From Clostridia bacterium BRH_c25 (lineage in GTDB: Bacteria; Bacillota_A; Clostridia; Lutisporales; Lutisporaceae), in NCBI GenBank assembly GCA_001515955.1, contig LOES01000240.1, positions 1 through 38,660 of the forward strand: a stretch of 38,660 nucleotides of DNA. The letters are read 5' to 3'. Shown here one piece after another: positions 16,436 to 24,246 of the stretch; the stretch's first letter is position 1, and each line of letters starts with the position of its first letter. Below the pieces are notes generated by a model that saw only the letters and a list, made by a program, of their open reading frames with translations, did not search any database and was not told the DNA's origin. Both the position numbers and the translations under genes were made by a program.

Positions 16436-17791
16436 ATGCTTAAAATTTTTGAAAGTATTATTACAACTCCGGCTATCACTCTTGGAATAGTTGCATTATT
16501 GGGTCTTATTCTTCAGAAAAAAGGTGCATCCGATGTGGTCAAGGGTACCTTGAAAACAATCTTGGGTATTCTAATACTTTCCGGTGGCGCAGGCATAATT
16601 GTCACAAACCTGTCACCCTTTGCAGAAATGTTTACAAAGGCATTTAACCTGACAGGAGTCGTTCCTTTCGATGAAGCAGTTATAGGAGCATTGATTGAAA
16701 AAGTAGCTGTTATTGCTAGAACAACATCTTTGATAATGGCATTTGGTTTTGCAATCAATTTATTATTAGCACGTATAACTCCTTTCAAGTATATTTTCCT
16801 GACAGGCCATATGATGTGGATATTGGCAGGTTCGCTTGCATGGGCTTTCTATGATCTTCAAGTGACAGAAATGAATACTGTAATTTATGGCTCTATATTG
16901 CAGGGTATAACAATGGTCCTGCTGCCAGCACTAGCACAGCCAATTATGCGAAAAATTACCGGAAATGACACAATAGCATATGGGCACTTGACCACAACCG
17001 GTGTCGTAGCCGGTGCGTATGTAGGAAAGCTTTTCGGCAACCCGGAACAAAGCAGCGAAGACATGAAGCTGCCTGCAGGCCTTGACTTCTTTAAGGATAC
17101 AGCAGTTTCAGTTTCTCTGGTTATGGTACTGATATATGTTATTACAGCGGTGTTTGCAGGCAAGGAGTATGTTGAAACACTATCAAACGGACAAAATTAC
17201 ATCGCCTTCAGTGTTTTAAATGGTCTTGGTTTTGCGGCAGGAGTGCTTGTACTGCTTCAGGGGGTCAGAATGTTCCTTGGTGAAATAGTTCCTGCTTTCA
17301 GAGGCATAGCATTGAAGCTTGTACCGGGAGCCAAACCTGCTCTTGATTGCCCTGTTGTGTTCGGATATGCTCCTACAGCACTTATGCTTGGTTTTATCTT
17401 CTCAGTTATAGGTATGGTTGTAGGGATGATAGCATCTACTATGTTTGGAACGATAGTTCCACTTCCATCAATAATCGGGGGTTTTTTCACAGGTGGTACT
17501 GCCGGGATATTTGGCAATGCGGTAGGTGGAAGAAGAGGCTCAATGGTTTCAGGTTTTGTTTATGGGCTGGTTCTTACTATACCTGTGGCACTTTTCTATC
17601 CTTTATTCGGATTGCAGAGCTACGGTATAGAAGGTATTGCACTGCTTTGTCCTGATGCATTGCTTGTACTCAGTCTGGTAAAACTGTTCTTCAGCCTGAA
17701 TATACCAGCTGTAGGCTTAGGCGCTCTTATTCTTATACTGATAATCTTAAGCATCAAATTCAGAGCACCAAAAGAAGTGGTCAATCAGTAA
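16436..17791 (+). CDS. PTS EIIC permease, ascorbate (UlaA/SgaT) family
   Basis: A 451-residue membrane protein with about ten or more hydrophobic helices spread over its length. The N-terminus (FESIITTPAITLGIVALLGL, ILQKKGASDVVKG) and the motif TGHMMWILAGSLAW, followed by GGTAGIFGNAVGGRRG late in the protein, are characteristic of the UlaA family. It forms the sugar channel of the EIIA/EIIB/EIIC complex. The UlaA family is named for L-ascorbate, but family membership does not fix the substrate: the neighbours (NagA-type deacetylase, KbaZ-like and AgaS-like proteins) argue for an N-acetylated hexosamine. ATG with AAGGGGGAAAG ribosome site. Confidence 0.93.
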   Translation: MLKIFESIITTPAITLGIVALLGLILQKKGASDVVKGTLKTILGILILSGGAGIIVTNLSPFAEMFTKAFNLTGVVPFDEAVIGALIEKVAVIARTTSLIMAFGFAINLLLARITPFKYIFLTGHMMWILAGSLAWAFYDLQVTEMNTVIYGSILQGITMVLLPALAQPIMRKITGNDTIAYGHLTTTGVVAGAYVGKLFGNPEQSSEDMKLPAGLDFFKDTAVSVSLVMVLIYVITAVFAGKEYVETLSNGQNYIAFSVLNGLGFAAGVLVLLQGVRMFLGEIVPAFRGIALKLVPGAKPALDCPVVFGYAPTALMLGFIFSVIGMVVGMIASTMFGTIVPLPSIIGGFFTGGTAGIFGNAVGGRRGSMVSGFVYGLVLTIPVALFYPLFGLQSYGIEGIALLCPDALLVLSLVKLFFSLNIPAVGLGALILILIILSIKFRAPKEVVNQ

Positions 17792-17799
17792 ACTTTATC

Positions 17800-17836
17800 C
17801 GGGTATAAGCTGTGTGTTGAGCTTGGCTTATACCCG
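17800..17836 (+). other. Intra-operon hairpin after EIIC
   Basis: A perfect 11-bp stem, CGGGTATAAGC (17800-17810) with GCTTATACCCG (17826-17836), 15-nt loop and no T-tract. It lies between the EIIC stop and the HAD gene. It is more likely an mRNA-stabilising or processing element that sets the ratio of transporter to enzyme than a terminator. Confidence 0.55.
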
Positions 17837-17859
17837 AACTTCAATAAGGATGTATTAAT

Positions 17860-18525
17860 ATGAATAAAATTGATTATAGTCAATATGTAGTAGTATCTGA
17901 TTTTGACGGGACTATCTCTCTTCAGGATTCAAATGAACAGCTTTTTAAGGTTCTTGGCAATGCCGAAAATATCAGAATTGAAGAATTATACAATAAAGGC
18001 AGGATAGGGACAAGAGAGGGGTTCATAAGGCATTTTGAGACTTTGAAATTAGAGGAGCGCACATATAATGAATTTATCCTTGAAAACATTAAAATGGATA
18101 GAAGTTTCAGAGCCTTTTACAATAAGGTGATAGGAAATGGAATGTCTTTAATAGTAGTAAGTGGAGGTTTTATCAACGGGATTTCCATCCTTCTGAAAAA
18201 AGAAGGCATGAAAGGAATACCGGTATGTGCCAACAGACTTGTAATATTTAATGGAAGACTGAAAGCAGAATTCGCAAATGAAAACTATGATTGCAGCAGC
18301 AGCTTTGGTGCATGTGGCAACTGCAAGCTGCTGTACTTAAAGAGCATTAGAGAAAACAACAAGAAAATCATATTTATCGGCGATGGACTGACAGACAGAT
18401 GTGCAGCTTCAGAAGCAGATATTGTCTTTGCAAAAAAGTCCCTGGCCAAATATTGTGAGAGCAAGGGCATAAGATATATAAAATATGATAGTTTTGAGGA
18501 TATAATCAATGAATTATTCGCATAG
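17860..18525 (+). CDS. HAD-superfamily phosphatase, subfamily IB (MtnX/PSP-like)
   Basis: A 221-residue cytosolic protein with HAD motif I VVSDFDGTI (nucleophile Asp14, acid Asp16), motif II IVVSGGF, a Lys-containing motif III region, and motif IV IFIGDGLTDRCAASEADIVFA. The insertion includes CSSSFGACGNCK, a cysteine pair seen in MtnX-like relatives. A methionine-salvage role is not supported by context. Inside a PTS operon it probably dephosphorylates a sugar-phosphate intermediate or detoxifies an excess; the substrate is not predictable. The ATG lacks a strong ribosome site (AATAAGGATG). Confidence 0.82.
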   Translation: MNKIDYSQYVVVSDFDGTISLQDSNEQLFKVLGNAENIRIEELYNKGRIGTREGFIRHFETLKLEERTYNEFILENIKMDRSFRAFYNKVIGNGMSLIVVSGGFINGISILLKKEGMKGIPVCANRLVIFNGRLKAEFANENYDCSSSFGACGNCKLLYLKSIRENNKKIIFIGDGLTDRCAASEADIVFAKKSLAKYCESKGIRYIKYDSFEDIINELFA

Positions 18526-18556
18526 TTGCAAACATGACAGATTCGGGGGCACAAAT

Positions 18557-19732
18557 ATGAAATACCTATTAAAGGGAAAAGAAATTTATACACCCGATGG
18601 TGTACTAGAAAACACAGGAATATTGATAGAAGATAGCAGTATAGGGCTGCTTGGGATAGATGAGAAAGAGGGATATACAGAGATCAATCTTGAGGACTGC
18701 AGAATACTTCCGGGTTTGATCGATATGCATATCCATGGGGCAAATGGCTTCGATACATTGGATGCCAGTTATGCCTCATTGAACGGCATTTCAAAATATC
18801 TGTCATGTAATGGTGTAACAAGCTTTTTGGCTACTACAGTCACCGCAGACATGAGAAAAATTGAAAAAGCCGTAGTTAATGTTGCGGAATGCATTGTTAA
18901 GGGGACAGACGGGGCAAGAGTTCTCGGTTCATATATAGAAGGACCATACATCACAAGTGAGTACAAGGGTGCGCATCCGGAAAGCCTGATCCGGGAGCTT
19001 GACAGGGATGAAATAGAAGCTATGATAGAGAAGGCCAATAATACAGTTAAGGTTTTTACTATTGCACCAGAAAAACAGAAAAGTACTGAAATAATAAAGT
19101 ATCTAACTGAAAAGGGAATAAAAGTCTCTATGGGGCATACCAATGCAACCTATGACGAAGCCATAGAGGCAGTGGAGAGTGGAGCAAGCATTGCAGTCCA
19201 CCTTTTTAATGGGATGAGAGTACTGCATCACCGGGAAGCCGGCCTTGTTGGTGCTGCCTTGAATGATGACAGAATCAATATTGAGCTGATCTGCGACTGT
19301 GTACATGTAGCTGTTCCAACTATGCAGATTATTATGAAATGCAAGAACAATAGAAATATTATTCTGATAACGGATTGTATGATGGCTGGAGGACTGCCGG
19401 ATGGAGAATACACGCTGGGAGAGCTTAAGGTCCTGGTTAAGGATAGTGTAGCGAGGGTGGAAAGCGGTTCTCTGGCGGGCAGCACATTAAGACTCATTGA
19501 TGCTGTAAGAAATATGACAGAAAAAGTAGGAGTGCCTTTTGAGACTGCCCTGAAGATGGCGACGATCAACCCGGCAAAAGTACTGGGAATTGAAAGGGAA
19601 GCAGGGAGCATAGAGCAAGGAAAAGCAGCAGATATAATAGCAATTAATGAAGATTATGAAGTGATTTTTACTATGGTGGGAGGCAGAATAGTGCATTACC
19701 GGGATGAAATAAGCTATTTGAACAGGAGATGA
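18557..19732 (+). CDS. nagA: N-acetylhexosamine-6-phosphate deacetylase (NagA/AgaA type)
   Basis: An amidohydrolase that removes acetate from GlcNAc-6-P or GalNAc-6-P. 391 residues with start ATG 18557, 7 nt after a GGGGG run; an in-frame extension to 18509 overlaps the HAD gene and is less likely. Motifs: IDMHIHGANGFDT (metal-site region), EGPYITSEYKGAHP, SMGHTNATYDEA, AVHLFNGMRVLHHREAG, and the catalytic Asp in LITDCMMAGG. NagA and AgaA cannot be told apart from sequence alone. It is the strongest evidence that the PTS imports an N-acetylated amino sugar. It runs 4 nt into the HPr gene. Confidence 0.92.
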   Translation: MKYLLKGKEIYTPDGVLENTGILIEDSSIGLLGIDEKEGYTEINLEDCRILPGLIDMHIHGANGFDTLDASYASLNGISKYLSCNGVTSFLATTVTADMRKIEKAVVNVAECIVKGTDGARVLGSYIEGPYITSEYKGAHPESLIRELDRDEIEAMIEKANNTVKVFTIAPEKQKSTEIIKYLTEKGIKVSMGHTNATYDEAIEAVESGASIAVHLFNGMRVLHHREAGLVGAALNDDRINIELICDCVHVAVPTMQIIMKCKNNRNIILITDCMMAGGLPDGEYTLGELKVLVKDSVARVESGSLAGSTLRLIDAVRNMTEKVGVPFETALKMATINPAKVLGIEREAGSIEQGKAADIIAINEDYEVIFTMVGGRIVHYRDEISYLNRR

Positions 19733-19736
19733 GTTA

Positions 19737-20000
19737 ATGTATAAGGTTGATGTGGTTTTGAAAAATGAAACAGGCTTGCATGCAAGGCCAGCTCATATTT
19801 TTGTCACTGAAGCTTCAAAATTCAAATCTGAAATAATACTCAAAAGAGATCAGGATGAGTATGATGCAAAAAGCATAATAAGTGTGTTGTGTATGGGAGC
19901 CTTCAAAGGCGACACTTTTACCATAATTGCAGAGGGCGAAGATGAGATGCCTGCTGTGGAAGCTCTTAAAGTTTTAATAGATAACAATGTCGGCGAATAG
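19737..20000 (+). CDS. ptsH: HPr phosphocarrier protein
   Basis: 87 residues. His15 in TGLHARPAH is the phosphorylation site used by Enzyme I. Ser46 in AKSIISV stands at the site phosphorylated by HPr kinase in Firmicutes, so a regulatory role is possible, although the residues around it differ from general HPr (usually KSIMGV). The ribosome site AGGAGATGAG overlaps the nagA stop. Being inside a sugar operon with its own Enzyme I suggests a dedicated phosphorelay rather than, or in addition to, the general one. Confidence 0.93.
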   Translation: MYKVDVVLKNETGLHARPAHIFVTEASKFKSEIILKRDQDEYDAKSIISVLCMGAFKGDTFTIIAEGEDEMPAVEALKVLIDNNVGE

Positions 20001-20009
20001 GAGGTATGA

Positions 20010-21743
20010 ATGATGCAGGGAATTGGAGTTTCGCCGGGGATTGTTATAGGTATTGCCTTTATCAAAAAAACTGAAAAGATGGAAATCTGCAAAATGGATA
20101 TAGCTAATACAAAAGCTGAAATATCAAGACTTCATGCGGCAAGAGAAACTGCCAAGGTACAGATTGGGATTATGCAGCAGCAGGTTGAGGCTCAAATCGG
20201 AAGTGAGGAAGCAAAAATCTTTGAAGCTCACATGGACATGATAGAAGATAAAACACTTTTTAAGGATATTGAGAAAAGAATACAGTCCCAGAAGGTTAAT
20301 GCAGAATGGGCTGTCAAGGAAGCGGCAGATAAATTCATCAGCATGTTTCAGACTATGGAAAATGCGTATATGAGCGAACGGGCAGCTGATATAAAGGATG
20401 TTACCAGCAGATTGATAAAAGTGCTCGTGGGTGTTGAAAGTGTTGATATTTCAAGGTTTGAACAAGAAGTGATCATAGTTGCTGAAGACCTGTTGCCCTC
20501 AGATACTGCAAAAATGGATAAAACAAAGGTCAAGGGCTTCATTACCGAGCAGGGAGGAAAGACCTCTCATTCGGCGATCATGGCAAGAACTCTTGAAATA
20601 CCTGCTGCTGCCGGTGTAACAGAAGCGACTTCCATAATAAAGAATGGCGATGCTCTGGTGTTGGATGGAGAAAGCGGACAGGTATTTGTGAATCCGGATG
20701 CAAGCATAATCAAGAAATTCAGCCTGAGAAAGCAGGGACTCATTGCTTCTAAAAATCTGCTTAATGCTTATAAGGGAGTCAGCAGCACATCCAAGGACGG
20801 ATTCACGGTCAAAGTCATGGCAAACGTAGGGACACCTGAAGACACAGAGGCAGTAATAAAAAATGACAGCGAAGGTATCGGGCTCTTCAGAAGTGAATTT
20901 TTATATATGGATAGAAACCAGCTTCCTTCAGAAGAAGAACAGTTTGCTGCTTATAGGATAGTAGCTGAAAAGCTTGACAGCAAGCCTGTTATAATAAGAA
21001 CCCTTGATATAGGTGGAGATAAGGCTTTACCTTACCTTGGACTGGTTAAAGAAGAAAACCCATTCCTTGGTTATAGGGCAATAAGATTCTGCCTTGACAG
21101 TACTGATGTTTTTATTACTCAGCTGAGGGCGATTTTAAGAGCCAGTGCTTTCGGTAGAATCAAAATAATGTTCCCGATGATATCCGATGTCTTGCAATTA
21201 AGACAAGCCAAAGCTTTGCTGGCAGAGGCTAAAGAAAGCCTCAGAAAAGCAAGTGTACAATTTGATGAAAGCATTGCGATAGGTATAATGATTGAAATAC
21301 CTTCAGCTGCACTAATATCTGATCTGATAGCAGATGAGGTTGACTTTTTCAGCATTGGAACCAATGACCTTATTCAATATATGACAGCGGTAGACAGAGG
21401 GAACCAGAAGATAGCCCATCTGTATAACAGCTTTCATCCCGCCGTATTAAGGTTGATCAAACTGATTATTGATAACGCACACAAAAAAGGAAAATGGGTG
21501 GGAATGTGTGGGGAAGCAGCAGGAGATCCAAAGCTTATCCCGATATTTCTGGGTATGGGACTGAATGAGTTCAGCATGAGTCCGGCTTCAGTTTTAAAAG
21601 CAAGATGCATAATTAATAACACCCATAAGAAAGAGATGGAGTCAATGGCTGAGAAACTGCTCAACATGTCTACAGCAGAAGAAATTGAAAGATTTATTGA
21701 TGAAAATGTTGATATATGCTCTGGAAAAGAAACTTTACCGTAG
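20010..21743 (+). CDS. ptsI: PTS Enzyme I (phosphoenolpyruvate-protein phosphotransferase)
   Basis: 577 residues, full length. It autophosphorylates from PEP at His187 in GGKTSHSAIMART and feeds HPr. The N-terminal HPr-binding helical domain is followed by the phosphohistidine domain, then the TIM-barrel PEP site (GIGLFRSEFLYMDR, IRTLDIGGDKALPYLG, FFSIGTNDLIQYM, GMCGEAAGDP). Either of two adjacent ATGs (20010 or 20013) suits the AGGAGG upstream. Directly downstream of HPr, with only 9 nt between. With the EIIA/B/C genes it makes the locus a complete PTS chain. Confidence 0.95.
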   Translation: MMQGIGVSPGIVIGIAFIKKTEKMEICKMDIANTKAEISRLHAARETAKVQIGIMQQQVEAQIGSEEAKIFEAHMDMIEDKTLFKDIEKRIQSQKVNAEWAVKEAADKFISMFQTMENAYMSERAADIKDVTSRLIKVLVGVESVDISRFEQEVIIVAEDLLPSDTAKMDKTKVKGFITEQGGKTSHSAIMARTLEIPAAAGVTEATSIIKNGDALVLDGESGQVFVNPDASIIKKFSLRKQGLIASKNLLNAYKGVSSTSKDGFTVKVMANVGTPEDTEAVIKNDSEGIGLFRSEFLYMDRNQLPSEEEQFAAYRIVAEKLDSKPVIIRTLDIGGDKALPYLGLVKEENPFLGYRAIRFCLDSTDVFITQLRAILRASAFGRIKIMFPMISDVLQLRQAKALLAEAKESLRKASVQFDESIAIGIMIEIPSAALISDLIADEVDFFSIGTNDLIQYMTAVDRGNQKIAHLYNSFHPAVLRLIKLIIDNAHKKGKWVGMCGEAAGDPKLIPIFLGMGLNEFSMSPASVLKARCIINNTHKKEMESMAEKLLNMSTAEEIERFIDENVDICSGKETLP

Positions 21744-21774
21744 GACACGAAGACATATATTTTTTGATTACAGT

Positions 21775-21792
21775 GGTAGTGATATCATTACC
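21775..21792. promoter_or_regulatory. Putative GntR operator 3 (before the kbaZ-like gene)
   Basis: GGTAGTGATATCATTACC is palindromic at 16 of 18 positions and is the best of the three related sites (the others at 13969 and 14773). It lies in the 70-bp gap between ptsI and the kbaZ-like gene, near TTGATT (21764-21769), and ends 21 nt before the ATG. This suggests a separately controlled second transcript for the two downstream genes. Confidence 0.6.
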
Positions 21793-21813
21793 AAAAGGTG
21801 TTAAGGGGGAATT

Positions 21814-23127
21814 ATGATTAATTTTGATAGAAGTGTTATACGTCAATATGCCAAGAAGTTAAATATACCTTTGATAGATTTGATAATACAACTAACAAAA
21901 TCGAGTAAGAGGCTAGGAAGAGAAAATACAACTTTGTTTGCTTCCTGCCCAAATTCCGAAGCAGTTCTTAAGGCTAGCATAATGGCAGCTAAACGTGCCA
22001 ATGCGCCAATAAAATTTGCAGCAACCTTAAATCAGGTGGATATTGATGGAGGATATACCGGATGGACTCAGGAGAGCTTTGTAAAGAGGGTAAGCGAATT
22101 AACTGACGAAATTGATTTTGATGGGCCTGTAATAATAGCAGTTGACCATGGCGGACCATGGCTCAAGGATTTAAGTACAAAAAACAACTGGACCCTGGAG
22201 CAGACTATGGAGGCATTGAAGGTTTCCTTTGCTGCAGCCTTATTTGCCGGCTTTGACCTGATACATGTAGATCCTACGGTAGATAAAACCCTTACTCCAG
22301 GCCGGAATATCGATATTGAGGTTGTAATACAAAGAACTGTAGAGATGATTTCCTATGTGGAGGGCTTGCGAAGAAGATTCGGGCTGGGAAGGATAAGCTA
22401 CGAGGTAGGAACAGAAGAGGTTCATGGAGGGCTGGCAGATATTCTGACCTTCAGAAGATTCCTGGATGGACTGAAGAAAGGTCTCAGTGAGGCAGGACTC
22501 TCAGATGTCTGGCCGATATTTGTAGTTGGCAAGGTTGGAACTGATCTTGATACTACTATGTTTGATCCGGAAGTGGCGAGTGAACTTGTTGAAATAGCCT
22601 CAGAGTACGGATCGATGATCAAAGGGCATTATACCGACTATGTTGACAATCCGGAGGATTACCCAAAGGTAGGAATGGGGGCAGCCAACATCGGGCCGGA
22701 ATTTACCGAGGAAGAATACAAGGGGCTTATGGAGCTTGCTGCTATTGAAGAAGAACTGTATGACAATGGAAAGACAGGGGACCGCTCCATGATGAAGGAA
22801 GCATTGAAAAAAGCCGTTGTAGATAGCGGCAGATGGAAAAAATGGAGAAAGACAGAGGAAATGAATGTGGATTTCGACAACTTGGTGGATCAGCGTCAGG
22901 AATGGCTTATAAAAACAGGCTGTAGATATATCTGGACAAATCATGAGGTTATTGAAGCAAGAAGATTGTTATACAGTAATTTGAACAACAATGATATTGA
23001 TGGGGAAAGCATTGTTTTGGAAAGAATAATCTCTGCAATGATGAAGTATTATTCGGCTTTCAATTTGATAAACCTGAACGATTATTTAATGATCAGTTCA
23101 AACAACTTAATTCAGGAGGTCAAGTAA
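21814..23127 (+). CDS. KbaZ/GatZ-family protein (tagatose-bisphosphate aldolase non-catalytic subunit family)
   Basis: 437 residues, the expected size. The fold is a class II aldolase-like TIM barrel: FASCPNSEAVLKASIMAA, IAVDHGGPWLKD (metal-like DHGGP), LIHVDPTVDK, YEVGTEEVHGG and FVVGKVGTDL. In E. coli KbaZ/GatZ supports the catalytic KbaY/GatY subunit, and the family was earlier labelled tagatose-6-phosphate kinase. Neither KbaY/GatY nor a kinase is encoded here. Some family members are reported as ketose (phosphate) 4-epimerases, which would link tagatose-6-P to fructose-6-P directly. Ribosome site AAGGGGGAATT precedes the ATG. The next gene starts immediately after its stop. Confidence 0.88.
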   Translation: MINFDRSVIRQYAKKLNIPLIDLIIQLTKSSKRLGRENTTLFASCPNSEAVLKASIMAAKRANAPIKFAATLNQVDIDGGYTGWTQESFVKRVSELTDEIDFDGPVIIAVDHGGPWLKDLSTKNNWTLEQTMEALKVSFAAALFAGFDLIHVDPTVDKTLTPGRNIDIEVVIQRTVEMISYVEGLRRRFGLGRISYEVGTEEVHGGLADILTFRRFLDGLKKGLSEAGLSDVWPIFVVGKVGTDLDTTMFDPEVASELVEIASEYGSMIKGHYTDYVDNPEDYPKVGMGAANIGPEFTEEEYKGLMELAAIEEELYDNGKTGDRSMMKEALKKAVVDSGRWKKWRKTEEMNVDFDNLVDQRQEWLIKTGCRYIWTNHEVIEARRLLYSNLNNNDIDGESIVLERIISAMMKYYSAFNLINLNDYLMISSNNLIQEVK

Positions 23128-24168
23128 ATGAGTCTTACCTATAAAGAAATGAAAGATCAATACAGCGCATTAAGGAAGACCTTTGATTACATGGAAAGCA
23201 GGAAGAATGAAATAATCAGTTTTTTTCGGGACAAATCGCCAAAGTCCTTGACATATATAGGCTGCGGATCTGGCTTTTGTCTGTGTCAGTCAGGAGAAGT
23301 TACCGCAAGAGTAAGGCTTGGAGTTCCTTCTTCCGGAATAGCAGCTGGCGATTTAATGCTGAATCACAAGGCATACGGGAAGCTGCTTGAAGGAACGATG
23401 ATAGTTTCTCCTTCGAGGTCGGGAAGCACTTCAGAAGTAATTAGAGCAATAGAAAGGGTAAAAGCAGATGATGATACTCCGGTTCTGGCAATAGTATGTG
23501 TTGAAGACTCTCCTTTGACTGAAATTGCTGAGCTTTCGATAGAGCTGCCATGGGCTTTTGATGAAAGCGTATGCCAAACCAGGACTGTTGTGAATCTTTA
23601 TGCGGCAAATCTTATGATTGTTGCGTACCTGTCCGGGGACAGTGCTTCGGTGGACATGATCAATCAGATCATTGGGACAGGAGAATCATATATGGGCAAG
23701 TATGAGGATGGAATAAAGGCTGTGGCTCAAAGAAGCTGGTCAAATGTAGTCATTCTTGCAGACGGTGAGATGAAGGGGATAGCAGCTGAAGGTGCTATTG
23801 CAATGACAGAGATTGCACAGATTCCGGGAAACTTCTACCATCTGCTGGATGTAAGGCATGGCCCTATGGTGCTGATTAATAAAAATACTCTTGTGGTTGC
23901 TTGCTTGAGAGGAAACGAATTCGAATATCAGAAAGCCCTTATAAAAGATATTGCAGCCAGAGGAGCTGAAATCATCGTGTACAGTGACATGCCTGTAGAG
24001 GAGATCGAGGAAGCAAGCTTGCAGATAACCTCCTGTATTAAATTGAATAATGCTGTAAGTGGAATACCCTTCATATTTATTCTCCAAGCACTTGCCTGCT
24101 ACCGTGCAGTAAAGGAAGGTGTCAATCCGGATAGTCCTGATGGATTGGCTGCATGGATCAAGCTGTAA
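23128..24168 (+). CDS. SIS-domain sugar-phosphate isomerase/deaminase (AgaS/GlmS-isomerase-like)
   Basis: 346 residues with a duplicated SIS fold: LTYIGCGSGFCLCQSGEV near residue 40, IVSPSRSGSTSEVIRAIE near residue 91 (the SRSGxTxE phosphate loop), and EIAQIPGNFYHLLDVRHGPM near residue 230 (typical of the isomerase half of GlmS and of AgaS). AgaS converts galactosamine-6-P to tagatose-6-P and ammonia; relatives act on glucosamine-6-P or fructosamine-6-P. Following the deacetylase, it is the probable deaminase/isomerase step. The ATG begins at the base after the kbaZ-like stop, with CAGGAGGTCAAG as ribosome site inside that gene. Confidence 0.87.
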   Translation: MSLTYKEMKDQYSALRKTFDYMESRKNEIISFFRDKSPKSLTYIGCGSGFCLCQSGEVTARVRLGVPSSGIAAGDLMLNHKAYGKLLEGTMIVSPSRSGSTSEVIRAIERVKADDDTPVLAIVCVEDSPLTEIAELSIELPWAFDESVCQTRTVVNLYAANLMIVAYLSGDSASVDMINQIIGTGESYMGKYEDGIKAVAQRSWSNVVILADGEMKGIAAEGAIAMTEIAQIPGNFYHLLDVRHGPMVLINKNTLVVACLRGNEFEYQKALIKDIAARGAEIIVYSDMPVEEIEEASLQITSCIKLNNAVSGIPFIFILQALACYRAVKEGVNPDSPDGLAAWIKL

Positions 24169-24190
24169 CTGAGGTTTTTATAAGGCAATT

Positions 24191-24220
24191 TAGGAGCAGG
24201 ATAATTATATCATGCTCCTA
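24191..24220 (+). other. Hairpin at the end of the PTS locus
   Basis: TAGGAGCA (24191-24198) pairs with TGCTCCTA (24213-24220); inside, GATA pairs with TATC around loop ATTA, giving 12 pairs with one mismatch. No T-tract follows, so it would be a weak terminator or 3' end stabiliser, and the chemoreceptor gene at 24247 could be co-transcribed. Confidence 0.5.
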
Positions 24221-24246
24221 GATAATAGCATCAAGGAGGGATCTGA

